NCBI GenBank assembly: GCA_002633005.1
Contig: NMRA01000105.1
Coordinates: forward strand, 786,010-850,009
Reading direction: 5' to 3'
DNA: 64,000 nucleotides
Source: Phoronis australis
Taxonomy: Eukaryota; Phoronida; Phoronidae
The notes beneath the pieces are model-generated. The model searched no databases, was not told the origin of the DNA, and worked only from the letters and a program-made list of their open reading frames with translations. How positions within the stretch are numbered: position 1 is the first letter of the stretch; the number at the start of each line of letters is the position of its first letter. The position numbers and the translations under genes are program-made. This document shows, piece after piece, positions 26,382 to 38,325 of the stretch.

Positions 26382-28350
26382 GATATAGCGATTTGTTGAA
26401 TTCTTATACATGTAATTGATAAGGACGCTTATTGGTTCATATTATTCATTTTTATTGATGAATGCCATTGGATATCTAAAATTATTGATTATAATCACAC
26501 AGTAAAGTACATTTTTACATAACTGTGAATGACTAAAATTCAATTTTGCCAGAGTGAATGTTAACTGAGTCACATTTGTAAACTTGTTGTTATGAACGAA
26601 TGTGACGACGTGGTGGTCAAATACTGTTTTCAATACTGCTGTTTTATAAACGAAGGTAAATATTAATAAAATGAATTGCCACGTTTTCCAACTTTGATCC
26701 TCCGCTGTGACCTTATTAGTGCTCACCAGAAGTGGCGAGTTACGCTTTTGAAGTCAGTGAGTAAGTAGCAATGAAAGAAGTTTTGGAATCGGTGTCAAAA
26801 TTTTTTTAGGCATGAAAATGTCTAAAATGACGTTTTTCAAATTTGATCTTGCCTTGTGACCTTAGTTATGATCCAATTGAACTCAAACTTGATGGGCTTT
26901 AGTTTCTCAACATTCTACGTCGATCTGGGCAAGAATTCTTGAAATTGAAGACAACAATTTTTTGGCCCCAAAAAACCATAGTTTTTTTGGACGAAAAACT
27001 TTTTGTCTTCGATTTTAAAATTTCGGTTTTTATTTGAAAGGTCAATCATCCAAATGGTCAGCCCTCAAGTTTCAGAGTGATCGGCCCACTAATTAGGTAA
27101 TAGTAGCCCATCAAAATGACCCACCCAAGGGTCCTTTTTGGGTCCAAAATTATTTTGTTTTCGATTTCGAAAATTCTTTGTGCATCTGATAGCCCCTTGT
27201 CTCTCCTCTCTAGATATGTAAGTATCATACTTTTCGTGGCCTTAGTTAGGGCCCAGGAGTGCCCCAAATTGACCTACCCCTTCAAAATATCAGAAATGAT
27301 GTGCCAAAATGAGTTATATTTTGGGAAGTCATATCTTCATGACCTAAGGACTACCAAACTGAGACATTTTCGAAGCAAGGTAAAGTGCAAGTTTTCAAAT
27401 GCGTCTTATTTGTAGGCCGTTCTCTCCTTCGGGGTCAAGGTTTAAAATCAACGTCACAGACTCCCCCCTTTTATCAACTTTGGTTCTCCGCTGTGACCTT
27501 ATTAGGGCTCACCAGAAGAAATACTGTTAACTTTTTACTAAACTCCTGTTCAGTAACGAATTGTGAAACTTAATTTTTGTGTAAAAATGACCCAATTGAT
27601 TTTGGTTGTGATGGGTCATTTGTCCCAAACCCTGATGCAGTACGAGCCTTTGGGTGTGGTGGCGCTATTCTGCAATTGCCCGACAGCTTGATTACATTCC
27701 CAATCTGAGAAATGAAGTATTTTATGCTTTTTTTGGTGTAGCTAAAATTTTTTTCTTTCCTCATGCAACTACCTCGAAACGCATTGGGCTCTTCTTAGGA
27801 TGATTGCACAAATTCAATAAATTGACCATCAAAGTGCATATTTAATGACCCTAGGAAGAGATTCTAATGAAGCAAGTAAAAACTCATTCTCAATTTTTTA
27901 CTTAGTTTGACAAAAACGTTACTTTTGAGTAGTGTATGTATGTATGTATGTATGTATGTATGTATGTATGCTGTAAAAATACTACAGTACTTGTCTGGGG
28001 AAACACTCAGCCTGTGGGTTTTTGAAGACTCAAATATTATGGGGGTTGATGTTAATTTGTCATGTGCAACGTAACTTTTGTCAATTGAAAAATTAAGCAC
28101 GAGCATTTGGTTTACTTAATTTACAGTTGGAGTTGTTTTGATATCAGTAACATACACGGTAGATGTTGTCCGGAACTATACAGATATCTCGGACAAGTAT
28201 TGGCAAAATCAAATTTGTTTTCATTCACATTGCGCTTAATTCATGAACATAGTATGTGAGAATGTTAGGTTGTAATTCTGAGGTATTGGTATTGCGTACT
28301 GTAATGTATAATAATTGTCTGCAAATCATCACAATAGGGGCACTTATCAG
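26382..28350. other. Gene A 3' flank and intergenic DNA
   Basis: AATAAA at about 26664 is a plausible polyadenylation signal for copy A. The stretch also contains several copies of a diverged repeat with TCCGCTGTGACCTTATTAG followed by GGCTCACCAGAAG (near 26697, 26840 and 27480), suggesting a local dispersed repeat. I see no supported gene. Confidence 0.45.
27933..27970. repeat. (GTAT)n microsatellite
   Basis: About nine uninterrupted GTAT units. Confidence 0.95.
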
Positions 28351-28359
28351 TATCAACCA

Positions 28360-30240
28360 CCCCTATTTTGTATAAAGTGATATTTGTAAAAATATTCCTC
28401 TATGGGAAAAGAGGTACCTGAAGTTTTTTAATTCAGGATTTATTGGGAGGCTGAAGGGTAAAAAATAAATTTCTCTAGTTTCTTTTTCATTATAATAATT
28501 ACTTAACCGCACATAAGTGTCAGGTTTTTGTGCAAAAGTATGTATAGTACAATTTTTAAACCAATCTTTACTACAACTGCTACAATTAATTAAATGAAAG
28601 TTGTTACAACCAAAAGATCTTGGTTCTAGTTCACCAAGATGCTTCCTCAATGCACTAACAACAACATTGTATTGGAATATACAAAAATTCTTGAGATTGT
28701 ATTTATTTTTGATAAAATCCCAACTAAGAATTTTATTTTCATTATCTAGAAAATCTTCAGAAAATAACAGTCCCGCTTCAAACATTTCCCGACAAAATAC
28801 GGATTTATTGCCAAGTAAAATGTTTTGAATATTCCACAACACTTGTTTGTTTTAACAAACCTATATAAAATTAAAATACCTATTAAAATAGGTATATTCT
28901 TAAAAACTTCTAAGCTTTTCAGCACTTCAGTATAAAAGGAATTGTTAATTGACATTTTCAAATTTCTTAAACGAAAGTTTGAGAAGAAAATAAGGCCACC
29001 ACCCAGAATTTAAACGTTTGACCCAGTTGAACATGAGGCTATTTTTAATTACTTGCACACTAGGATATTTCAACCCTCCTTCTTCATATGGAAGTACTGT
29101 GACAGATTTCTTTATTCTTGGTGGCTTTCCACACCAAATAAAATCTCTAATTGTTTTATATGTTTCTTTAATCCTATTTGTTGTAACTTCGATATTGGCT
29201 AAAACGTGAATCAACTTAGACAAACCGTAATTTTTACAATATGAATCCTCCCCGTGGTAGTCAAATGTCTAGTTTTCCAAATATTTGATAGATCTTTTAA
29301 TATCTGAGTTTTATTGCCATAATTTAGCTGCTCAACTTCTTTGCCATTTTGTCCGAAATATATTCCAAGACTTTTTATAGATTTTCGTGGCCAATAGATA
29401 TTGTACATTTAGGACAATGGGTACCACCTAGGGTAGAAATATATAAGCCTTCGCACTTTTCAGGATTTTAATGAAAGCCAGAAATGTCTCCAAATAATTT
29501 TAAAAATTTAAAACATTCTTTTCCGGAATTCTCGTCTTGAATGCACAAAATGGTGTCGTCCGCGTACTGTGTTATTTTGATTTCATTATTATAAGTTTTT
29601 AAACCATGAAAGTAATTATTCTTTCTGATAAAATGTGACACAAGTTCTGCACATAACACAAAAAGGGGACTTGACAGCGGATCACCCTGTCGTAAGCCTC
29701 TTTCAATGTCGAAATACCGAGTGGTGAATCCGTTATTTAACACGAAGGATGAGATTTTATTATACAATTTTTTATTTTACCTATTACCCCTTGTCCAAAA
29801 TTGAAGGCTTTTAAAGTTTTGAACATGTAATCCCAATTTAAGGTGTCGTATGCCTTCTTGAAATCCAGGAATACAATTTGGCCATGTAGTTTATTTTGTT
29901 TGTAATATTCCATCAAATCTTTAACTAATCGAATATTTTGGCCAATATACCTTTTAGGTGATGACGTTTGATCAGGGTGAATCATTTTGTCTATGTACTT
30001 ATAAATTCTATTGGCAACGGTTTTTGTGATCAATTTGTACTCACAATTTAAGAGGGAGATTGGCCTCCAGTTATCTAACAACAAAAGTTCCTCACTGTTT
30101 TTGCTTTTGGGTATAAGAGTTATGACCCTTTGTCTCTGTGACGTAGACAATTCGCCCCTCTGGAAGCTAAATTGTTGATATTTTGCTTGTATGCCCTGTG
30201 CACTGAATTTTGCCCATTCCAAACCAAACTTACCCGACCC
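28360..30240 (-). mobile_element. Broken Tx1/L1-type LINE (reverse transcriptase ORF2 fragment)
   Basis: Minus-strand frames in order from 30240 down encode a non-LTR reverse transcriptase: ITLIPKSKNSEE then NWRPISLLN, motif A FLDFKKAYDTLNWDYM, motif B RGLRQGDPLSSPLFVLCAE, motif C YADDTILC with the catalytic Asp pair, then the C-terminal KSVTVLPYEEGGLKYP region and a terminal KNFRYLFSHR segment. This order and style fit L1/Tx1 clade elements. The endonuclease part is missing and the frame changes at about 29.74, 29.45, 29.2, 28.95 and 28.85 kb, so it is a 5'-truncated dead copy. Confidence 0.85.
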
Positions 30241-31361
30241 CCGGGATTGGTTATTTGGTGACTGGCTAATACCCTGGGCTGACCGCTAACTGGCTACCAA
30301 AGTGTTGGTAAAGCAGAATCGTTATCTTCGCCTTGTTTGACAGCTCGCAAAAATCTGACTTTTGGACGATTTTTTTCATTATGAAAACTAAATTATTCTG
30401 AATCATTTTTGTAGTTGCTGTGCTCCAAATGCTCTAAGTAAAGATATATGAATAATTTTCCTTGCCTTTTGTTTCAGTTTTACTCAGAAAAATATTCTCT
30501 TATGCAAAATCATGCATTAAGAGAATGTATAATTATGTGCACTATAAAAGTGGCTGCTACTGTAACTTATAATTCTAGTTTGTTTACTGTAATCAAGTGT
30601 AATTAGTACAGTAATAAAGCGGAATTATGTCGCACTTGGCCAAATGCGACAAAAATTGGGGAGTTATTACGGTACTAAAACGGGCTTGTATCACATTTAG
30701 CCTACGATAAGCGTTACGCCGTTAAGTTACGTGCGTAAGTTAATTCTTGTTAAAGGCGTCCAGCGTAAAGTAATTATCTACTTAATTCATTCATCAGCAG
30801 ATACCATTGAACCGAAACTTCGTGCACCTATTTCAGGATCCAAGTTCAACTTTTTACACACAGCTCTTCAGAACAGTCAAAAGCATGAAATGTAGGATCG
30901 TGATATTTTTGTGCCACTTAAGATAATTAATAATGCTGATGGAGATCACTGACTCAGAAGACCAGCTGGACATTAGTTATTGGTTCAAAATAGCTTCGCC
31001 CATTCACATCAGGGATAACACGTGATGACGACTTCTCACTTACCAGCAGTTTTACGACCACTGTATTAACTGGGAGTAATATACATACAGTTCTTTTGAT
31101 ATTGCTCCTGGGTGTTACAAATCTATCGACCGCAGTGCTAGGAATAATGAAGCCCCGGACCAAGTTTCTTAAGGACTATGATGTCAGTCACGGTTTGAAT
31201 ACCAGGCGACTTTGGTTGTACACGGTTAACGTCGTTCATTAGGTACAAGGCCGCCTAAGGGTATTATCCTTACCTTTCCTGACACAGGGCCTTTAAACCT
31301 TTCATAGCACTGTGAGAGTAAGAATTAGTGTAGAGTTGGTTTTGTTAACCTGACACCGGGC

Positions 31362-34300
31362 ATGAATTCTGTACAGGACGCACTGATCGGCAAGAGGATT
31401 CTTTTCATTGAAGAAAAAACTTTTATACGCAATGAGTCTGAAATTGCGACGTCAAAGTGGGCGAAAATAAAGAAGACGTACAATGTCTCGTGCGTCTTTT
31501 TGATATTGACTTCCACTGATTCAAATCGACTGTGGGCAAAGAAATTGCAAGATGAGGGACTAATTGATGGGTACGAGGCAACTGCTATAATACGAAAGAG
31601 AGAGGACTTCAAAGACGTTGCTAGGACACTGACAAAAATCACGGAATGGCTTGCTATTGAAGAAATACAGGTACTACTTCAACTGTTTGAAGACATTACT
31701 CGGAGTTTTCATTGACCTAAATCTCGTCACCACGTGATAACCGATAGGTTATGCACCTGAATTGAAGAGTTCGTTCTGTTTGTAGAGATTTTTCATTCAA
31801 CTTTATGGCGATTCTACGTCTGTTTGCGTGTCCTTGTCGTGTTTGCCAAAAAAAATGTATATACTATTTATCATCAAAAATTTAATTGATTCGAAGACAG
31901 GTGGGCGCAGACAGTGGGAATTTTACAAACACAGCTACCCACCTCGTTGTATACTCATGACCCTCGTCTTTTTACATATTGTTGTGCACTCAACCTTAAA
32001 GTGATTTTTAGAATGATTTATTGATACATAGTATATCATATACAAGACAGAACATTGTTAGATGCCATGTTTCAAACTGGATAATACATTATGACGCTTG
32101 AGAGCGTGATGGACGAATTTATTAAGTAGGCTATCCGGAGTTCTCATGAGAGAATCAAATTTAGATGTCGTGGGAGAATGACAAAAACGATCACTTAAGT
32201 ACTTAACCCGAAGGTCTTGGTACGCACTACTAACTAACACAACGTGATATTCGTCCTCTACACACCCAGAATTACATAACTCACACAACCTATTTTCATA
32301 GGGAATATTTGTGTGGCGACCTCTTTCCACTAGTAACGAATGATTTGAACATCGCAATCGAGTCAGAGACTGGATAAAAACACGTGGGATACCAATCATT
32401 TCTAGATAATTCTCAAGACGATACATTGTTTTGTACCTCACATAGTAAGGCAGTTTTGCGTTACATTCGATATCAGATTGCCAACCTTGCAAATTACAGT
32501 CGTTGACACGTTCTGAGAAAAAACAGTCAAGAAATACGCTTGATTTACCACACCACATCTGAAAAACCATACACAGACAGAAGTTTCCTTACAAAACTTG
32601 CCCAATTATAGGAAGATCTTCCGATCAGGTCTGACTGAAAAAGCATATCATATGCAGCTTTTACTCCAAGATTACTAGGCATCTCCAGTATTTTGAACCA
32701 GTATTTTATACAAGAAACAAAATATTTAGTAGACAATGGGAATCGACCACATTCTCCCATAATTGCCGAGTTTGAACAAGAACTGCCTACACCTAAAATG
32801 CGTTTACAAAACTTGATATGTACATTTTCCAATTGTTCATATTCCTTAAAGCCCCATATCTCAGCGCCGTAACACAGAGAGGGGTAAACTATTTTATCAA
32901 ACAAGTGAAAGGCTATTGGCGGGGGCAGATCACGACATCTTTGCTTTAATTTACAAATTGCAGAGGCAGCTTTATGTGCTTGACTAGATAAGGCTTTAAT
33001 GGTATTTGTAATGAGACACCACATCAACCAATGTTCCATTGTAAAACCATTTCTCATGTCGTCTAAGGGACCGCCACTTGCATGCCCCATGATTTGCAAA
33101 ATTCTGCCAAGCAATGAAACATACGTTGTAAGTTGATGGCGGTAGAGGAACATGACACCATATCGTCTGCGTACAATAGTGAGTTAACTGTTGGCACTTG
33201 TTCGCTGAGATATGTGCTTTTAATATTACTTTTCACACTCATTTGATCCAGAAATTCATTTAGATACAACACAAATAATAATGGACTGATCATGCAACCC
33301 TGGCGAGTACCAACAGTACAATCAAAGAACTCTGTAAGACCATCTTCAGTTTTCACACAAGTACGCAACTTACTATATATAGAGCGGATTATGTTGAAAA
33401 TTTTACCATGCACATCAATGTTTTTCAATCTATGGAAGAGAAAATTATGTGGGATTCAATCGAATGCCTTCGAGAAATCTACCAAGACACAGTAAAATCT
33501 CCCACCCTGCCGACTCAAATACTTGTGGCACATAGCTTGAAGTGTAAACACTTGGTCAATCGTAGAGTAGCCTTTTCTAAACCCAGCTTGAGACTCATAA
33601 ACTTTATCATTATTTTCAACCCAGTAATAAAGACGATTATTTAAAAGATTGGTAAAAAGTTTTCCCAAAGCAGACAACAGGGAGATACCGCTATAGTTAT
33701 TTTCGTCATTGATATTGCCTTGGAGTAAGCACTGCGTCACACCATGTCTAGGGATAATACCCAGAATCAAAAATTGCACTAAATAACTTATGCAAGACTG
33801 GCACTATCGTTACCTTTGTTCACTTCACCATTTCAAAGATCACGTCATCATAACCCCCAGCCTTGCCATTAGGCAATTGTTCAATGGCCTCATATATTTC
33901 AGAAGGCAAGAAATGAGTATTAAGATCAGATGGGAAATTGTTACTACTCGATCTTTTTACACGAACTGTCATGTTCAATCATTTCCTGCGTGGCAAATTG
34001 ACTCCACAGTCAGGAACTATATAATTTGCAACTAGTCGCACGAAGCCGACTGCGTGCTGAAGGTCAAAGCGAGGCTAATGATGAGATTTAGTAAAGTTTG
34101 ATTTCATTGGAAAGCGAAGGCCTGTAGAAAAGATGTGAACGTGTTGGCGGAGTTTAAGCAAGGAGTTTAGTACAATTCTACTATACTCCTTGGTTAAAGA
34201 TAAGAGGAAAAAGATTTTTTAAAATTTCTGTGTTATTATTAACGTTGAGAATATTCATGCATTACGTTTTGTAGATAGACGCCTGCTACAGCCATTTTGA

Positions 34301-36422
34301 TGACCTGGCACCACTTAAAATTGCAGTGAGAAATCAACTTGGACTTCCAACGGAAACTAACTCGGCTATTATGGCTGCCATATTAAAAAACGTGACCCAC
34401 GACCTCGTCCTTGGGAACAAGGAGTCCGCGAAGGTCAGTCGTTAAGTTAAAGTAGAGAAATGTGTATAATTACTTACTATTCTTGATGTTCCAAGGCCAT
34501 ACTTACAAACGAAAATGACCAGTAATGTTAACTGTTACTGACATTTGCAGTCCATCTATCTATCTACCTCTTCATCTACATGTATATTCTGATCCGTTTT
34601 CGTCCATTTAGCCTTTCGTCCGTTAATTCAATCTGATTATTTGTTCGAGTTTTCTTGTCAATCAGCGTTTCCATGCATAATCATTTATTTGCTTCTCATT
34701 TCAAAAGAAATTAAAACTTATTTGTAATTTCCCTAGTTTGGTGTGCATACGTTCTCGTGTGCCGATGAAGAAACTCTGGAAGACTGCCTGGAGCACGTGC
34801 AAACCCCGTTAGTGATGAAGACAGTAGCAGGATATGGGACCAAAGGCGCCAAAGTCGTGCACTCATTGTCGGAAGCAAAAGATTACTTCAAGACTTTAAT
34901 AAACGCTGTGATACATGGTGGACACCACGTGAAGAGCACATTGTTTTCACAAGAGGTACGCGGAAGGGCCGTTTTCAAGATCAATGTGCAAGTAGATTCT
35001 TTGGCCCAAAAATGAGAGTATCGGTGATTGCATACATGTCAAACTGCTCAGGTCCAGGCTCAAGCGCAGTTTCGGAGCCATCATTACCGTCCGTCTCTGA
35101 GTCAGAATTCGGTTAAGGCTGCTCTATATACATTCGTTAAACGAATACGATGTTCGTTTCAAACGTCTGTTTTGCCGTCAGATCAGACTTCCTATCTTCA
35201 AAGCGGAAGGAGAGGAGGGCTCGAACGAGCCCCCAATTTGCCGAAGTGGGCAAAAAGGTCCGCCTCAGAGAAACAGAAACTCCGTTAAAATGTGAAAACA
35301 AGATAAACGTTCACTAAAAAGATAGGAACTACCAAAATTCAGCGAACGCCCAATTCACAGCTCTGGTGAATGTTAGTAAAAGGTTCATATTCTCAAAAAT
35401 TAGAGCCCCCATTTTTTAGGCTGAGTGCGTGCATGATCTTCAAATGACCATAGGAATTCCACGCCCTGTGAGTAGGACAAGTACTGAACCCGCACTATTG
35501 CTATTCTCAACACTGCAATTACGTGTCGGTTTATTTCGGAGGGCACATTTCTTACTTCTGGAAATAGCTCTCGTTCTTACAGTTATCAGTAGATTGACCT
35601 GCTGTTCATCGCCGTCCACCGCTGTTAGTTGAAATATCTAGCTATACCTATTAAAATTCTAGCACCGACGATATCACGACAAATGTAACAGATTTCTTAC
35701 CATTTTTTCATTAATTATTGGTGTCTTTTAAGATTGTCGTCATGGAGTTCCTTGCTGGTGTACAGTTCGCCGTCGAAGTGATCATTTGTCAAGGAAAGCT
35801 AATAGGGGGCGTTGCTTTGAGAAGAGGCACGCTATTGCCGCCATCGTTGTTCATCACCACGTCCATTTTACCTGGGTGCAAGTCAGACGTTGAACACAAA
35901 GAAGTGATACATGCGGCATATCTTTGCTGTCGAGCTATAGGGTTGCAAAATGGAATCTATGATGTTGATCTGATGCGCACAACAGGTGGTATAAAACTAA
36001 TTGAAATAAACCCAAGGCTTGGCGGATATGAGATTTTGAAGTTTATCGAAATGGTTTACGGTATCGACCTGTTTATAGTGGATCTTGCCATCACGTGTGG
36101 AGCTCAGCTCCGTCCAGATGATATCGTTTTTCATCCCCTCGGCTGCATTGTTGCTTTCTTTACCTTTGCTGATAGAGATTGGGATAACTTAAAGCGAGTT
36201 TCATTGCAAAATAACGACCAAGATCTACGAAGTAAGAAGTTTGTTATAACTCCGTACTCGCCAATTGATAAAAGTGAGGGGTATCCAGTTTACATTTTCA
36301 CGTCATTCTGCGACTCTGAAGAGGAATGTTTCATGCATTTAAAGCACAATTTGCTGAGGATGGGATTCGTCTTAGATAACTTTGAATGCTTCTCACCGTC
36401 AATTATCCAAGGGAAGGAATAA
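31362..36422 (+). CDS. ATP-grasp ligase, carnosine synthase-like (4 exons, 458 aa)
   Basis: Exons 31362-31670, 34275-34433, 34737-34955 and 35733-36422, all phase 0 with GT-AG introns, give 458 aa. ATP-grasp enzymes activate a carboxylate with ATP and join it to an amine. Visible: ATP-binding segment PLVMKTVAGYGTKGAKVV (about 180-197), MEFLAGVQFAVEV (about 233-245), and the metal-binding end NGIYDVDLM followed by KLIEINPRLGGY (Asp308, Glu320, Asn322). The segment after it, YGIDL and a following ACG-like helix, resembles the C-terminal half of animal carnosine synthase (CARNS1). CARNS1 is roughly twice as long, so this is a single-module relative. The start codon is the first Met of exon 1; upstream exons cannot be excluded. 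It lies between two MAO-like genes on the same strand. Exact substrates are unknown. Confidence 0.85.
32045..33790 (-). mobile_element. Broken non-LTR retrotransposon in intron 1 of the ATP-grasp gene
   Basis: Minus-strand frames encode reverse transcriptase pieces: NYSGISLLSALGKLFTNLL, motif A VLVDFSKAFD, motif B VGTRQGCMISPLLFVLYLNE, motif C LLYADDMVSCS, then a long C-terminal domain and a zinc-knuckle-like end LCELCNSGCVEDEYHVV. The clade is not certain: the RQGCMISPLLF motif and the C-terminal knuckle fit CR1/Jockey-like or RTE-like elements. Frame shifts near 33.45, 33.1 and 32.56 kb show it is inactive. It opposes the host gene and lies wholly between exons 1 and 2. Confidence 0.85.
35218..35440. 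mobile_element. MITE-like element, family 1, copy 2
   Basis: In intron 3 of the ATP-grasp gene. GCCGAAGTGGGCAAAAAGG and the following TCCGCCTCAGAGAAAC match copy 1 at 362-606. The right end (GCCCCCATTTTTTAGGCTGA then GTGCGTGCATG) matches the other terminus in diverged form. Similar length to copy 1. Confidence 0.5.
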
Positions 36423-36423
36423 A
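36418..36423 (+). promoter_or_regulatory. Polyadenylation signal overlapping the stop codon of the ATP-grasp gene
   Basis: The last codons read GAA TAA followed by A, so AATAAA spans the stop codon. If it is used, the 3' UTR would be only 10-30 nt. Other AATAAA sites further on were not seen nearby. Chance occurrence is possible. Confidence 0.35.
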
Positions 36424-37271
36424 CTTTATATTAAATTTTCATGCTGAAATAGATTTTACACTGGGGGGTGGGATTGATACCTGTGCAGTTACTGCTTGAG
36501 CCTGTCACTATTTTCTCACAATATATGACGTAAACACAATAACTGTGTTGGTGATTTTCTCTATAATGATGAATTACATGTACTATCTTGAAGCCCATTG
36601 CGCGGCTACAAATAGTTTTTCTTTTCTTTCAACGTATGAAAGACATAGAATTTTTGTGGGTGCACGCAACTTCCGCTCCCTCTCAATGTTCTCTATTTAT
36701 TATTCTCTTCATTAGCACAATGAAAAAAGCAAGAGCTTGACAAAGTGTTGACGTTCCTCCACATTGGAGTATTAACATAACTAAATGACCATCAATCAAA
36801 TCAGCTGACCACCAAATGGACAATTGGTGGTGCTAAAATAGTAAGAAATAATTTTAAAAAAAACAAGTTATGGTCAGCCGTCAGTTAAGACAACGTTAAG
36901 AACGAACCGGGGATCATTTCCAGCGTTTAAACGTGTCTAGATTGAAGTAATTGCTACAGAATCGAAATTTGATGCTATACAGACACCTTATAATAATAAC
37001 CACCGGCCAATTCTAACAAATACATGCATTTAAAGCCAAGTTTCACCAAAGTCCCTACAGACAATGAACAAAGATTATCTCCTCGATAATTAAATTGGGG
37101 ATGTCTGACAGACCCATAATATAATTGCAGGCTGTCTAGTACAGGCTGTGCCAGACGAGCGCAGGCCTCGCATCTGGGCCCATTGCACTGATCACCTGGA
37201 ACCATTTTTATGATTTATTAATACATAGTTAAAACCGAGCTGGGGAGCTAGAGACCTGACTCAAGGGTCTA

Positions 37272-37340
37272 GCAGTGTGCCCTAGTGGGACTCGAACCCA
37301 CGAATCGCAAGCGCACACTTATCCCACTTGGTCACACTGC
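37272..37340 (-). repeat. tRNA-derived SINE head (tRNA-like, not a functional tRNA)
   Basis: On the minus strand a 69-nt segment has a perfect 7-bp acceptor-like stem (GCAGTGT / ACACTGC), a T arm GTGGG-TTCGAGT-CCCAC containing a canonical B box (GGTTCGAGTCC), and an A-box-like TGACCAAGTGGGA. Six extra bases between the T arm and acceptor stem, and a poor anticodon stem, argue against a working tRNA. A pol III-promoted SINE or tRNA pseudogene is likely. Its 3' body would extend toward 37.2 kb. Confidence 0.5.
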
Positions 37341-37410
37341 GTCCTCTGGCGGACTCGGCGCATAGTTTCTTTATCTCTCATAGGCTAGGTAGTGATCAGT
37401 GGCATGGGGA

Positions 37411-37458
37411 GTTGATGTATGCACAAGTTGATGTATGCACAAGTTGATGTATGCACAG
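37411..37458. repeat. Three tandem copies of a 16-bp unit
   Basis: TTGATGTATGCACAAG is repeated three times, the last copy truncated. Confidence 0.85.
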
Positions 37459-37539
37459 TTTATTCGTGGTATTTGTGCCATGAACTCAAATTTTTCGAAT
37501 CAGTCCTTTGGCTGCCATTTGACTTTTACTTAAATCCAG

Positions 37540-38325
37540 CAAAAAGGTTTCTCTTGAGGAGACGGCGAGGCCTTTTGGTTTTTGGACGGACTGTATGGAT
37601 TCTGCACCACCTGGAAGCCATTTTAAATATTTTGGGGCCCGCTTTTTGGCGTCTGCCACTCAATCCACCAAACCGCCAGGAGCCAGGATCATTACAAAAT
37701 TGATAGACGTGTTTCTGCTGAGAAGACCACGGCTGTCGATTTTCAGAAAAGTCCGACTATTTTGTTTGCGTCTGTGCTTGCATGTCGTTAACATTTTGCA
37801 GGATCTTTGTGAGATTTGATGAGTGTTTGCCTGTGATTGTGACATCTTTCGGGCGGATCTGATTATCGCTGAGCCCTCTAGTGGCAATTTTAACATTTGA
37901 CTCTGTACCGTCAGAGTTCCTTTACGGTTTTTCATGAAATTTGTCGAATTGGCTTCTATTATGGATGGATTCTACCAATTCTGAGTCAACTTGTGCCCAT
38001 TATGTTTTACGAATCTGTTTTTGTCGTTCGCCTCTTCATCAGTGAAATCGCTCAGACGATCATTGTGAAAATTGGCAGATGTGATGCTACAGCCAGGTGC
38101 ATGACGGCTGCCGTTGAGTTTCGGGCGGGTCCAACTACTGTATCAATATGCCTCGTAGTGGCAATTTGATTTTTTTTTGCATTTGCCTTTGTGTCTTAAA
38201 AGTTTCTTGACAAATTTTCATGAAATTTGGCATAAAAATATTATTGCTCATTGTATTAAGAAGATGACGATGTTTTCCATTTTCGGACGGATTCGAGTTA
38301 TATCGAAGTATGTGATTTTAAGTAA
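37540..38325 (+). repeat. Satellite-like dispersed repeat, cluster 1
   Basis: Diverged units that alternate blocks such as TTTTTGGCGTC(C/T)GCCACTCAA, GAAGACCACGGCTGTCGATT then TTC(A/G)GA, and CTAGTGGCAATTTTAA followed by TTTCATGAAATTT. The same blocks recur forward at 47.62-48.78 kb and reversed at 50.17-50.80 kb, with a fragment near 24.4-24.55 kb. Short open frames across it are incidental. The right end abuts the broken MAO-like fragment. Confidence 0.55.

Noticed and set aside
28360-33790. Reverse transcriptase ORFs as a host gene or a retron-like system
   Set aside because: Motif order and C-terminal regions match non-LTR retrotransposons, and both are frame-broken.
37272-37340. Functional tRNA gene on the minus strand
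   Set aside because: The acceptor stem and T arm are good, but there are six extra bases before the acceptor 3' strand and no proper anticodon stem. A SINE head or tRNA pseudogene fits better.
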